64,000 nucleotides of DNA, from assembly GCA_036245525.1 (NCBI GenBank), contig BTPG01000004.1:229432153-229496152 (forward strand), read 5' to 3'. This DNA is from Semisulcospira habei. Its lineage: Eukaryota; Mollusca; Gastropoda; Semisulcospiridae. The first letter of the stretch is position 1; every line of letters begins with the position of its first letter. This document shows, piece by piece, positions 41,664 through 52,788 of this stretch. The notes below the pieces were generated by a model that worked only from the letters and a program-made list of their open reading frames with translations, was not told the origin of the DNA and did not search any database. The position numbers and the translations under genes were made by a program.

Positions 41664-42325
41664 GAACGCAACCAGGGAAGAACCAGTCTTGCTTGCTGGC
41701 ACCCCGTTGGAGGAGGTGGAGTCCTTCACCTATCTCGGGAGCATTATAGACAAAAAAGGCGGCACTGATGCAGATGTCAGAGCACGAATCGGTAAAGCCA
41801 GGGCAGCCTTTCTCCAGTTGAAAAAAGTGTGGAGTTCCAGAGAGCTGTCACAACACACCAAAGTCCGGATTTTCAACTCCAATGTAAAAGCAGTTCTCCT
41901 ATATGGAGCAGAGACTTGGAGGTTGACAAACACCACAGTCAACAGAGTACAGACCTTCATGAACAGTTGCCTTAGAAGAATTTTGAAAATCCACTGGCCA
42001 GAAAAGATCAGCAACGTCAGACTCTGGGAGAGAACAGAGCAGATAACAGCAGAGAATGAAATTGGGCGAAGAAGATGGGGATGGATCGGTCACAGTCTGA
42101 GAAAGCCAGCTTCCAGTATCACTAGGCAGGCATTGTCATGGAACCCCCAGGGAAAGAGGAAAAGAGGTAGTCCGAGAAACTCCTGGCGTCGAGACCTCCA
42201 AGCAGACATCAAGAGACTGGGAACCACCTGGAGTAGAATCGAAGGAGAAGCACAGGACAGGAGTTGCTGGGGGTCTCTCGTCGACGGCCTATACCCGGGT
42301 AGGGGTGACAGGCGTAAGTAAGTAA
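41664..42325 (+). mobile_element. 5'-truncated LINE in intron, 14-bp target duplication
   Basis: GCATGGTCTCGCAT occurs at 41650-41663 and 42326-42339. The open frame (41662-42321) begins in the RT tail with LEEVESFTYLGSIIDKKGG and ends VDGLYPGRGDRRK, then (TAAG)n. Same family as 8836-9869 and nearly identical to it. Inserted in sense orientation in the intron between core exons 1 and 2. Confidence 0.94.
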
Positions 42326-42524
42326 GCATGGTCTCGCATTCTCCTCAGTATGCCCCTTCAACCCGAATACACTACAGCAGGAAACAGATGGCACCATCCT
42401 TGCACTGGTGTCCCTGCTGAATGTGAACTTGACTAGTCTACAGAGGACAAAATTGACTTTTGGGACTGATTCAGTATATGCTACTTTGTTAGGATGAAAA
42501 TTTATTGTTTTTGGTGTGTTTTAG

Positions 42525-42711
42525 AGCAATGAAGTAAAAAAATTCCACGTGGTACGAACTGGAGGGCTTACAGCGGACTCTGGCAGTGTTGACAGACAGA
42601 GGACTCAGGGTGAACACAATTGTCACCGATCGACATCCACAGATTACGAAGTATCTGCGGGACCGTCATGATGGCGTGCAGCACCCGTTTGACATTGGCA
42701 TGTGGCGAAAG
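42525..42711 (+). pseudogene. GHCAKYGSY-family gene, core exon 2, one-base frameshift
   Basis: 187 bp (62 codons plus one base), acceptor TTTTAG, donor GTACCA. It starts SNEVK in frame with the previous exon. After a run of seven A (42536-42542) the family sequence continues in another frame: ELEGLQRTLAVLTDRGLRVN, TIVTDRHPQITKYLRDRHDG, FDIGMWRK. One A too many explains both the length and the frame. Either decay or a base-calling error in a homopolymer. Confidence 0.75.
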
Positions 42712-42925
42712 GTACCATATAATTATAATTTATGCTTTGGAACATTTGTTGATATGTGTACACAGTGTTTTGTGTTATAGTCTCTCATACTAAATCTGTT
42801 TATATTGCTGCTTTCAATTCTGCATAATAAACTGCATGACTTACATGATTCTCAACCGCCAACCTGCCATCTTTATTGACTCATACGTAAAGTTTTAGAA
42901 ACTTATTCTTCCGTTTTAATTCCAG

Positions 42926-43051
42926 GGGTGTGGAAAAAACTTGACAAGCTGAGTCTGGTGACCAGACCTCGAACCTGGAGGCCTTTCATAGCTTGCTGCT
43001 GCACTTCGCTCCCAAGCACACTGCCTTCAGTTGGCTGGGAATGCGAACAAG
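42926..43051 (+). pseudogene. GHCAKYGSY-family gene, core exon 3, fused and shifted
   Basis: 126 bp with acceptor TTCCAG and donor GTCAGT. It starts [10 protein letters not shown] in one frame and continues, in another frame, as [20 protein letters not shown] and FSWLGMRT. As I recall the family, these two parts are normally separated by some 70 residues, so a deletion with frameshift is likely. Confidence 0.6.
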
Positions 43052-43464
43052 GTCAGTCTCCTGTGTATTCTCAGGGTTGGGCATTGGATGCAGTGCAGGG
43101 CATCTTCCTGCTAGATAGAATTAGTTTTCTGCAAGGCATTGTGCTGTGAACTGCGAAAAGGGCTGCTCATTGCAACAGAGGATGTGGTCACATTTTAAGC
43201 ACTGCCTTGTTTAATTTAAGGGGTTCAGTTCAGAAGAATGCCGCAATGTCAAAGAGAGATTTATGTCGCTATAGATGGTATCACGGATAACTGATGCATG
43301 TATTTATTCTGGAAAGGTGTCCTGCATATCTGTATAATTCATACTGCTACCATCATACTGAAGAGACCACTGGACTCATGTTGTGTGATTTTGCTTACAT
43401 GCAAAGCATCAAACTTGTTTGTCTATTATTAGTATTAACTGCCATTGAACCATATGTGTTACAG

Positions 43465-43600
43465 GCACAAACTGGCGGCCATGCATTATAATGAAAACAA
43501 CAGGGACCAGGCGACCACCAAGGAAGGAGAACCAAGATTCCAGGTCTACTATGGCAAGGCAGGGACCAGGCGACCACCAAGGAAGGAGAACCAAGATTCA
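43465..43600 (+). pseudogene. GHCAKYGSY-family gene, C-terminal exon with tandem duplication
   Basis: Encodes HKLAAMHYNENNRDQATTKE then GEPRFQVYYGKA, matching the family's C-terminal block. The 38-bp stretch starting GGGACCAGGCGACCACCAAG is repeated directly at 43502 and 43561, shifting the frame. Confidence 0.65.
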
Positions 43601-43830
43601 GTAAAGAAACTGTTATGTTACCATACGTTATTTGAATTACATTGGCTAACACTGCTGTCATTTAAGATGTTATGGACGTGGCGCCTGCTGGGTGATGTCA
43701 ACTTATAATGCGCATCCACTCCATGCCAGCAGCAGGGCGCAACAACATAAAAAAATGGAATCTAAAATTTGAGACTTCTCCTCAGAAAGACTATAGTTGC
43801 AATGTCATCACTTTTTTTGCATTCTTCTCC
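43601..43830. other. Non-coding
   Basis: No clear exon seen. Confidence 0.5.
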
Positions 43831-44262
43831 CACCCAGGTCTGCCCTGGGGGACTTGGGTTGGGTTAACTACTTTTTTGTTCCCAGGGTCACCCTGGTCAG
43901 CCCCACAGGGTGGGTCCCCCACCCGGGTCTGCCCTGGGGGACTTAGGTGGGGTTAACTTTTTAGTTCCCCGGGTCACCCTGGTCAGCCCCACAGGGTGGG
44001 TTTCCCCTTCTTTTCTGGGGCATGCGTTTCTGTCTGTCCATTCACCTGACCTGTAATTTCCTTTTTTAAACTCTCCCAACTGTCTGCGCTGCCTGTAACT
44101 CTTGATAATGGATGTGTGTTGCTAAATGGATTTGGTTTATTTAGCATATTAGACTGGCTGGCGACATACATTCAATATTCTGTTTAGTTTTTTTTTTTTC
44201 ACAAGCAGTGCAGGCACGTCCTGAGAAAGTCTTGTTGCTGTCCGGACGTCAAGCTATGTACA
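43831..44262 (+). mobile_element. SINE-like element, opposite orientation
   Basis: Starts CCACCCAGGTCTGCCCTGGG and ends GGACGTCAAGCTATGTACAA; inverse of 38773-39150. The 5' part (GGGTCACCCTGGTCAGCCCC) is duplicated in tandem at about 43886 and 43972. Confidence 0.82.
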
Positions 44263-44974
44263 ACCATCCTTGCATTCTGGGTGCTGTTTACTACCTACCA
44301 AAATTACAGCTGTGCGTTTATTGTAATGTTGCACGGAGATGTCCGAATTTTTGTTTATGTAATTCTAGCCCCAGTTGTTAAGTGGAAAGAAGCTGATATT
44401 AAGTTATTTTTCTAGGATATGCTGTTAAACTGCAAGGGGCCCTCCTCCAGAGGCACAGTGAAGGTCCTGGGACGCTCTGCAAAAGCATTGACCACATCCG
44501 AGAGGAAGGGTCTGGCTACCTGAGGAGAAGGCAGCCCGTGTGCCAAGAGATGAGGCGGTAGCCAACCATTTAGATAGGTTTCGCCCCAGACAGACCATGT
44601 GTGATGGCAGTGATGTCCCCGACGCCGATTTTGATGGCCCTGCATTTGATAGTTATCTGTCGGAGTTACTTTTGTTGTTGCAGGTTTTGCTGGATGCAGG
44701 CCAGCTCAGCGGTTTTGTCTTTTGCTGTAATAATTGCACAAAGAAATTTCCATCTCATGGTCAATAAAGTGATTTGTTATTGTAACTGTCAGCGTGCAAA
44801 GAGCACACTGTCAGCACTTTTTTTTTTTACTAGCCGATTTCACAGATACCTGATGCATGTATTTATTATTTTGCCACCTGGAAAGGTGTTCTACATGTCT
44901 GTACGATTCATACTGAAGAGACCACTGGACTCGTGTTGCGTGATTTTGCATCAAACTTGTTTATCTATCCTCGC
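44263..44974. other. Non-coding with a distant direct repeat
   Basis: 44837-44970 repeats 43268-43432 (shared TGATGCATGTATTTATT and GAAGAGACCACTGGACTC), about 1.57 kb apart. No gene is assigned. An exon-like stretch near 44416-44520 has an acceptor but no recognisable protein. Confidence 0.6.
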
Positions 44975-46395
44975 GCTGGGACCATATGGCGTTGAGGCGC
45001 GTCCCCTGGGTGGTGGATAGGGGGTCCCTCGTGAGAGGGGTGCACCGAATGAAATAAGGTGCCGTGAACCAACATGGTCTAAGGGAAGGTGACCCCAACA
45101 GAAAACCCCTGGTCCTCCTAGTAAGGGGGTTGGGCGTGGGGGTAGCTTCCCCACCCTGCAAAAAAGGAAATAGCTACAAAAACGCCGACGAAAAGACTAA
45201 CAGTAATTCCTTTCCTGGAGGAGGAAGGTTCTTCTACTAGAAGACTTATGACGTCCTGTGGTGAAAGCCGGAAGTCTTCGGAAGCCACAGGACCGAGCCG
45301 CCTCTCTCTATCCAGGGACACAACCATGGGCACATGGAACGTCAAGACCATGTACCAGAGCGGCAAGGCTGCCCAGATAGCAGCGGAAATGCAAAAGTAC
45401 AACCTTTCCCTGCTAGGTATCAGTGAAGCCAGATGGACGCAGTCTGGCCAGAAAAGGCTGTTAAGTGGGGAGATGATTCTGTATTCAGGTCATGAAGAGG
45501 AGAATGCCCCCCATACAGAAGGAGTAGCATTCATGCTGTCACCAGTGGCACAGAGAGCGCTGATGGGCTGGGAACCTCTTGGGCCAATAATTATCACAGC
45601 AGCCTTTAGAACCAAGAAAAAGCTCAAGCTGAACGTCATCCAGTGTTATGCGCCCACCAACGACAGTGACGAGGAAGAGAAACAAGAGTTCTACGACCGA
45701 CTCCAGAGTGCCGTGGACAAATGTGCGGAGCGAGACATCACCATCGTCATGGGCGATTTTAATGCCAAAATAGGGGAGGACAACACCGGATACGAAGAGG
45801 TGATGGGGAGACAGGGACTAGGCTCGGAGATGAGTGAGAACGGGGAGAGGTTTGTAGACTTTTGTGCTCTAAACCGACTTTGTCATTGGAGGCAGCATCT
45901 TCCCACACAGAAGAATACACAAAGCAACTTGGGTCTCACCTGACCATACAACAGAGAACCAAATAGACCATATCTGCATTAGCAAGAAATTTAGAAGATC
46001 CCTTCAAGATGTTCGAGTGAGGAGGGGAGCAGATGTCGCCTCAGACCACCATCTGCTTACCTTAAGAATGAAGCTCAAGCTAAAGAAAAGCCGCACAGAG
46101 ACAACAAGAAGACAGCGCTATAATGTAGGCCTCCTGAGAGAAACTGGAGTTAGAGAAGAGTTCAAACTGGTGCTGTCCAACCGGTTTCAAGCGCTACAGG
46201 AGCTAGTAAATGAAGAGGAGGCGGTCACCACAGAGCAGCAGTGGAAGGCAGTTAGAGAGGCGCTGAACTCAACCTGCAAAGACACTGTAGGGTTCAGGAA
46301 ACACTATCACAAGGACTGGCTGTCGGCACAGACCTTGAAGAAGATAGAAGTGAGGAAGAAGAAGAAAGCAGCTGTCAACAACAGTCGCACGAGAG
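44975..46395 (+). mobile_element. LINE 5' half: leader and endonuclease
   Basis: A 270-bp leader is followed by an apurinic-type endonuclease domain: MGTWNVKTMYQSGKAAQIAA, LGISEARWTQSG, LNVIQCYAPTNDSDEEEKQE and TIVMGDFNAKIGEDN (45248-45943). A frame change near 45940 is followed by DVRVRRGADVASDHHLLTLR and a Lys-rich linker ending AAVNNSRTRDEQ. The element stops before the RT. LINEs usually lose the 5' end, so loss of the 3' half needs a deletion or recombination. It is plausibly the missing half of the 8836/41664 family. Confidence 0.88.
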
Positions 46396-47160
46396 ACGAG
46401 CAGAACTTTTATTTTCGTTTTACAACACTAAAGTTAAAGTTAGTTCTTTTTGGCAGCATTCTAGTAAGACATGCTTCAAACATTTATAATGAAGATATAG
46501 CGAATTGTTAACCAGTTCCTGCCTGGAGCAAGTCCCTTTCATGAGATACTCTCAGATCATGGACACACGAAGCGAACTTGTCTCTCTACGTTTCCGCAAA
46601 GAATCAGTCAAAGTTCAGAATCTTGTGACCACATTTATGTTCAAGTAGTCACTATACTGCATTTTGGAAGCAACTACTTTTAGTGTGTTTCATGGAAGGA
46701 AACACATAGAAAGGACAAGTACAATATAATTATTTGTTTTCTTTGTTTCATTTTTGTTGGGAGTTTCTTCGCATTTTACACGCTTCGCAGTCAACTTTTG
46801 GTCTGGATTTAACAATCAACTTTTACGAGTGCAGACATTTCACTATTAAACACTGTGGTTCCTTTGTCATATCGTTTAACCCTTTGTGTGTCAGTAGCGG
46901 TTCTAGTCACGATGATTCCTCGTCGCGACTAAAACCTCTACCGACACGCAAAGGGTTAAGAAATGGTTGACGTGTGCGTTGTTCCTTGATTCTGGAACTC
47001 GAGGACTAAAGATGTTAGGTCCAAAATTACAAACTAGCACCCATTTTTGTTAGGTCCAAAATTACAAACTAGCACCCATTTTCTGGCGAAAGGACGGCAA
47101 GTTTGAAACGACCAATGTTGTGAGTGGTGGAAATGACACAAAGTACAAAATATGAAACAT
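46396..47160. other. Non-coding stretch with small repeats
   Basis: Contains the 84-bp MITE, a direct repeat GTTAGGTCCAAAATTACAAA at 47013 and 47050, and a piece near 46757-46810 resembling the inverse of 39880-39935. No gene recognised. Confidence 0.6.
46876..46959. mobile_element. 84-bp piggyBac-like mini-MITE
   Basis: Almost entirely palindromic: TTAACCCTTTGTGTGTCAGT at one end and ACCGACACGCAAAGGGTTAA at the other, with GATGATTCC at the centre. The TTAACCCTTTG ends have the form of piggyBac-type MITEs. Confidence 0.82.
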
Positions 47161-47611
47161 TCATTTTTCTCTAAAAGGGATTTTTTCGAAAAATACTTAC
47201 CGATGACATGACTGTCTGGAAGTGTCTACTTCTTATCCATTCTAGCCTAAGAACCCGTTGTGTGAACACACAACCCGGGAGGCACTCAGGGAACCCCCAG
47301 AGGGGTCGAGAGTTGTCTCCCGCTCTTACCCATCCGGTTCCGAGTCACGTGGTGTCCCAATCAGTCATGCTACTTGGGTCACCAGCGGCAAGCGGGGCAG
47401 GTGGGAGGGTCCTCCGAGTCATGTCATCGGTAAGTATTTTTCGAAAAAAAATCCCTTTTAGAGAAAAATGAATTTATTTCTTCAAAAACATTACCGATGA
47501 CATGACTGTCTGGAAGAATATCGAACAGGAGAAGGGTGCCGTGCCCAACAAAACCCCACACCCTTAGGGCCTAGGGCTCCTCCTCCCGGTCACTATTCTT
47601 CACTCCCTAAG

Positions 47612-48874
47612 CTAGGTGCGTACCCACGGCGCCTGTGGCGCCGGGAGGGAGTGTTGCGTTGCAGTAATGTCCCCCATCAGAGCGAGGTTCTCTCTTTGGC
47701 CCGCCAGATCCCGAAAGTAGAAGCGGGCGAAGGTTGATTCTGCCCGCCAGCCCACAGCCGCCACGATGTCCTTGACTGAGCAATTCCGGTCGAAAGCGAC
47801 GCTCGTGGCCATGGCTCGTATCTTGTGTGCCCTTATCTTTAGCCTCTTCGCTCCCTGGGGAGATAGGTCCGAGTAGGCTGAGCGAATGACCCAGCGCAGC
47901 CAGGAAGAAATCATCTGGGCTGTGATGTTAAATCTGCCGCGTTTTAAAGGCAGGAAGAGGCGAGAGCGTCCTTTGTGGAGGGCTTTGGTACGACGCAGGT
48001 ACACACGTAGGGCTCGAACAGGATCTTGGGGCGGTCCGTGGCGCAGTGGTTAAGGCGCCTGCCACCAATGCTAAAGGTGCGAGGTTCGATTCCGGGTTCC
48101 GGCGTCGGATTTTTCTCCTCTAGTAAGTGTCACCGTTAATTCGGGCGGACCGTCGGGGGTTCTTTCTCCGGGTACTCCAGCTCTTCCTCCCCCTTCACTT
48201 TGGTATCAGTTTCAGCCAACTTAATAAAATTTCAAATACAAAACGATTTCCAAATACCGTCAGTAGCTCGCTTGAGCTTGCCCTTAGCACCACGTGAATG
48301 TTCTGTGTTTACGTTCAGTGTGTGAGTGAATGCGTGCGATTCACGTGAGCGTGCTTGTTGGGTTCAGTTCGCGGCTACATTCTGCGCATTGAGTTATATT
48401 ATAAATATGAGAAATGCGCCATATAAATACCATGTAATAATAATAATCTTGGCGCCTAGTCTCCTGGGGAAAGTCTGTCCCGCGAAGCGGCCGCAAGGTG
48501 ATCACCTGTGGTGCCATCAAAGGAGATCTAGTTTTGGCAATAAAGGCAGGGTCTGTGACCAGCTGTACTGAACGATCCGCTCTGAACTGCAGGCATTCAG
48601 GACGTGCTGAGAGCGCGTGTAGCTCGCTAACTCTTGCCGCGGTGGCGAGCGCCAGTAGGAAGCAAGTTTTACGAGTCACATCCGCCAGGGTGGCGAGGGG
48701 CAGAGGCTCGAAATGAGGGGTGTTCAACCAAGTAAGAACCCAAGGAAGGTCCCAGCGCGGAAGGAGCGAACGTGAAACAGGACGCTGCAAGCCGAAGTGT
48801 GCCATAAGGTCGGCGAGGTCCTTATTGGAGCCGGGGTCCCCACGGCCAAGGTGACGGTAGGTGTCCGAAATCAT
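47612..48874 (-). pseudogene. DIRS tyrosine recombinase (copy 2), split by SINE
   Basis: N-terminal part 48453-48874: ISDTYRHLGRGDPGSNKDLA, ATAARVSELHALSARP (catalytic Arg), SFIAKT-like block and ITLRPLRGTDFPQE. C-terminal part 47612-48022: YLRRTKALHKGRSRLFLPLK, WLRWVIRSAYSDLSPQG, RAHKIRAMATS (His-x-x-Arg) and STFARFYFRDL (Tyr). All catalytic residues are present; the SINE interrupts the frame between them. Its N-terminal region continues from the overlapping frame at about 49150 with STRRVYEGKWRVFCAWC. Confidence 0.88.
48030..48445 (+). mobile_element. tRNA-derived SINE, 7-bp target duplication
   Basis: ATCTTGG occurs at 48023-48029 and 48446-48452. The head is tRNA-like: A box GTGGCGCAGTGG and a perfect B box GGTTCGATTCC. 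The middle has TTCTCCGGGTACTCC, a conserved-core-like stretch. The tail ATGCGCCATATAAATACCAT plus (AAT)n resembles the tail of the CR1-like LINE at 52060-52112, suggesting tail sharing. Inserted antisense into the DIRS recombinase. Confidence 0.92.
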
Positions 48875-48942
48875 GGACAGGTAGCCCCTGATGGTGATCG
48901 GCGCTAGTCCCTGGTCTCCGAAGAGCCAGAGGAAGAAGTCAG

Positions 48943-48966
48943 CGAGCTGGGGGGGGGGGGGGGGGG
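48943..48966. repeat. Poly-G tract in DIRS 2
   Basis: A run of about 18 G disrupts the recombinase N-terminal frame where copy 1 reads through. Confidence 0.9.
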
Positions 48967-48973
48967 CGACATG

Positions 48974-50406
48974 TCAGTGGGGGGAGAGATGGTGGTCGTC
49001 GCACCAGGCGCAGAAAACCCGCCACTTTCCCTCGTAGACTCGACGGGTCGAGGGTTTGCGCGCTGTAGCGATAGCTTCCACTGCTGCACCCGAGAAACCT
49101 GTAGAGGCGAGGGCCTGCCGCACAACCTCCATGCGTGTAGGAGTAGGCGCTCCGGGCAAGGGTGGAAAAGCGCTTGGCGCGGTTGTTTGAGCATTGTGCG
49201 GGGCGTGGGGAGTTGCAGTGGGGGGTGAGTGGCGAGACTGAGAAGGTCTGTGGTCCAGGATCGGGTCCAAGCGAATGGGGCGACGAGGAGAATGACCGCG
49301 TTGCAGCCTCTCAGCTTGAGGAGGACTTTGGGAACCAGGACTGTACGGGGGTACGCGTAGGCGACGAGTCCCTCCCAGGGAATGGAAAGGGCGTCGACCG
49401 CCCAGGCCAGAGGATCCGGGATCGGGAAGACGGAGGGGGGAAGCTGGTGATTCCACCTCGTGGCAAACAAGTCGATCATTGGTGTCTCCCAGTGGGCACA
49501 GATCATCCGGAAGATATCCTGGCGTAAGGTCCACTCCGTGTGTAGCAACTGGCCGCGCCGCGAAAGAGAGTCCGCCAAAACATTCAGCCGGCCAGGAATG
49601 TGTCATGCACTGAGGGACAGGTTGCGGTCCTCGCACCAGCGCATCAAACGGTAGAGGAGCATGCAGAGGTCTGGTGAATGCGTGCCGCCCTGCTTCTGGA
49701 TGTAAGTCACGACCGTCACATTGTCCGAGAGGACTAGTAGTTGCTGGCCGCATAGAAGCGTCTCCCACACCATGAGGGCTTGCCATACCGCTTTTAGTTC
49801 CAACCAGTTGCTGTGCTTGTCCGCAAACTCCGTGGGCCAGAGGCCGGACGTCGTGAGGAACTGGAAGTAGGTGGTCTCCCCAGCCGGAACGGCTCGCGTC
49901 GACACACAGGGAGAGGTGCGGGGGCGGTGAGGACAGGGGAAGTCCTGAGGCCAGCCACATAGTGTCGGTCCAGAGTAGGAGATGGGGGCGAACCAGCGGT
50001 GACACTGGGACCAGGGCAGCGAGATCGCCTGAAGATGGACGCCATAACATAAGCAGGTGCAGCTGCAGCGGCCGGGCATAGAGACGACCGAGGGGGATCA
50101 AATCCGCCGCTGCGTTGATCAACTCGAGGTGCTGAAGCCAGACCCTGGCGGTCGCCGCATCTTGCTGGGCTAACTGAAACGCAAGGGAGGACAGCTTTAG
50201 GATCCGTAGTTCCGTCAGTCGGACTCTGTTGAGGTCGGTAGCGAACTCCATGCCGTGGTGAATGAAACGACGAGAGGGAGTGAGATCCGATTTGCCTGAG
50301 TTGATCAAAAATCCCAGAGCCGCTAACAGCCGCATCAAGGCGTTTCTGTCGGTCACCAAGGCAGACTCCACTTGATTCCTCAGCAATAAGTCGTCGAGGT
50401 AGTTGG
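48974..50406 (-). pseudogene. DIRS RT C-part and RNase H (copy 2)
   Basis: It starts at NYLDDLLLRN (RT catalytic box) directly beside the LINE insertion, then LGFLINSGKSDLTPSRRF, LPLSSPPPHLSLCVDASRSG and, after a frame change near 49875, LELKAVWQALMVWETLL, LLVLSDNVTVVTYIQKQGG and DLFATRWNHQL. A TGA at plus-strand 49603-49605 replaces the Arg codon of the ARHIPG motif (CGA to TGA type). The end overlaps the recombinase frame. Confidence 0.87.
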
Positions 50407-50410
50407 ATGT

Positions 50411-52112
50411 ACAAAAACGCAGTTGTCAAGCCACTTTTGAAGAAAGCATCTTTAGATCAGAATGACTTTAAAAATTTCAGACCTGTGTCAAATCTTCCAT
50501 TTATATCAAAGGTCATTGAGAAAGTTGTGCTCTCTCAGACCCTGAAGCATCTCACCGTCAACAATCTCTTAAATCCCCTACAATCAGCCTACCGCACGAG
50601 TCACAGCACGGAAACAGCTTTACTGAAAATCATGAATGACTTGTTGCTTGCACTGGACGATGGTCAGATTTCGGTTTTAGCTTTGCTGGATCTGTCTAGC
50701 GCATTTGATACGATTGACCATAGCACCTTGTTCTGTCGCCTTGAACGTGTCTTTGGTATCCAGGGACAGGTTTTTGATTGGTTCAAATCATATTTGTCTA
50801 ACCGGTCACAGACTGTTTCTGTCTGTGGTCATCTTTCAGTTGCCGCCCCTCTGTGTTTCGGAGTACCCCAAGGGTCAGTCCTTGGGCCTGTGCTCTTCAT
50901 CATGTATATGCAGCCCTTGTCGGGTGTCATAGCTGCACGCCCAATTTCTCACCACGCGTACTCTGATGACACGCAGTTGTATAAATCAGGCCATGTTGAG
51001 CAGGTCGATGCCATCATCCAGTGTGTGCAACAGTCAGTTTCTGATGTTAGAACATGGATGATAGCCAACAAATTAAAACTGAATGAAGATAAAACAGAAG
51101 CCATGCTAGTTTCCTCTACCAGAATATCTTCCTCCTTACCGCAGTCCATCACAATACTAGGCACTGAAGTTAGCTTTTCTGATCAGGTGAGAAATCTTGG
51201 CGTCACTATCGATTGCTGCCTCTCACTAAAACAACACGTTTTGAATGCCTGTAGATCTGCATTCATTGAACTGCGTCGCATTAGTTCCATCAGGCATCTT
51301 CTCACACCAGAAGCCACTAAAACGCTGGTCTGCTCCTTTGTCTTGTCCCGACTCGATTACGGCAACGCACTCCTGTGTGGCTGTCCTCAGTACCTTCTGG
51401 ATCGGCTCCAGAGGGTGCAGAACTCAGCAGCACGGCTTGTTGTCAAGGCAAAGAAGTCAGACCACATCACACCCATCTTGCGTTCACTCCATTGGTTGCC
51501 TATCACATCCAGGGTACAATACAAAGTTCTGTCCATCTGTCATACCTGTCTGTCTACTTCTACTGGCCCTGTCTATCTTTCTGATCTTCTTCATGTGTAC
51601 ACACCTTCAAGACAGCTCCGTTCCTCAGCAGACACTAAACTATTACGCTTTCCGACTGTGAGAACTAAGTCTTTTGGCGAGAGGTCTGTCTCATACCAAG
51701 GACCATTTCTCTGGAACAAACTCCCACAGTCCCTCAGATATGTTGAACCAGCGAATAGTTTCCGGCAGTCTTTAAAGACACATCTATTCCTTTAAACGTG
51801 CATTCACCGTTATAATTATTTTATTTTTGTTTTTGGTGCTGCTGTCAGTGAGAGCTGCCTAGTGTATCTGTTATTAGTTTTATGGTACACATATATCTTT
51901 GGTGTGTGTGAGCATTTCTTGTTGGTGTGTTTATTCTGCTAAGTTTATTTTCCCTGTATATCTTGTTGCGTGAGTGTGTATGTTAGGGCATATATATGTG
52001 CTGTAGGATGCAAGGTCTGTGTATGTTAGTATGTCATTTGTACGGCGCGGCCTAGAGCTTTTCTTTCAAAAGTATAGGCGCCTTAAAAATATACATTATT
52101 ATTATTATTATT
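50411..52112 (+). mobile_element. CR1-like LINE, nested in DIRS RT, 4-bp target duplication
   Basis: ATGT lies at 50407-50410 and 52113-52116. The open frame (to 51795) has KNFRPVSNLPFISKVIEKVV, SAYRTSHSTETALLKI, LALLDLSSAFDTIDHS, CFGVPQGSVLGPVLFIMYMQ and the catalytic box as HHAYSDDTQLY, then SRLDYGNALLCGCPQYLLDR and PFLWNKLPQSLR. 460 codons without a stop suggest youth. The apparent start ATG belongs to the target site, so the 5' end is truncated. 3' part: TAGGCGCCTTAAAAATATAC plus (ATT)n. The active-site change from Ala to Ser is tolerated in this group as far as I know. Confidence 0.93.
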
Positions 52113-52116
52113 ATGT

Positions 52117-52671
52117 CGGACTGGAGGACGACTGACGTGCCTTGGCCACTACCGCATCCATGAGGCGGGTGAAGACCCATGGGCTGAGGTTGAGACCGAA
52201 AGGGAGCGCACGAAACTGATAGACGCGACCGTCGTAGGCGAAGCGGAGATATTTCCTGGAGGCTGGGTGAATTGGAACATGGAGGCAGGCGTCGGACAGA
52301 TCCAAGCTTACTGCAAAATCCATCGGTTGCACTGCAGCACAGAGAGAACGAGTCGTCTCCATTCGAAAAGACGGGGCCACAATGAAAGCGTTCAACGCCA
52401 AGAGGTCGATAACTGGGCGCCACTTGCCGCCTGGCTTTGGAACGACAAAGAGACGGCTGTAGAAGGCGGGGGAGTCCAAGCGGCGAACAATCTCTGCGGC
52501 GTCTTTTAACAAAAAAGAGGCGACTTCTTCCCGCAGGGCGCAGGCCTTGAGATCATCCGCCGGAATCTCGGTCCACACAGGGGAGAAACGCAGAGGAGGC
52601 GGGGAGCGGAAGGAGATCCGAAGTCCCTCTGAAACAGTGTCCACAATCCAAGGGTCATCTCGAAACAGCAC
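52117..52671 (-). pseudogene. DIRS RT N-part (copy 2)
   Basis: Contains WTEIPADDLKACALREEV, SPAFYSRLFVVPKPGGKWRP, DFAVSLDLSDACLHVPIHPA and ALPFGLNLSPWVFTRLMDAV. It breaks off at SSSSPT where the CR1-like element begins. Removing the LINE and one target copy restores frame and motif with the piece at 50406. Confidence 0.9.
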
Positions 52672-52788
52672 TCCCTGCTGTAAAGCGCAAGCCTCCTGCC
52701 GACCGGAGACCCGGAGACGGTCGGCGGAGGCGGGGCCGAAGGAGCGTCAGGGGGCCCGCCCGCGCCCAGGGCGCCGGGCAGGACGGGG

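Noticed and set aside
48036..48110. Functional tRNA gene
   Set aside because: A and B boxes are present, but the cloverleaf is not maintained and the sequence continues into a SINE body with target duplication.
51245..51661. Second overlapping protein in the CR1-like element
   Set aside because: Shadow frame of the RT; no family features.
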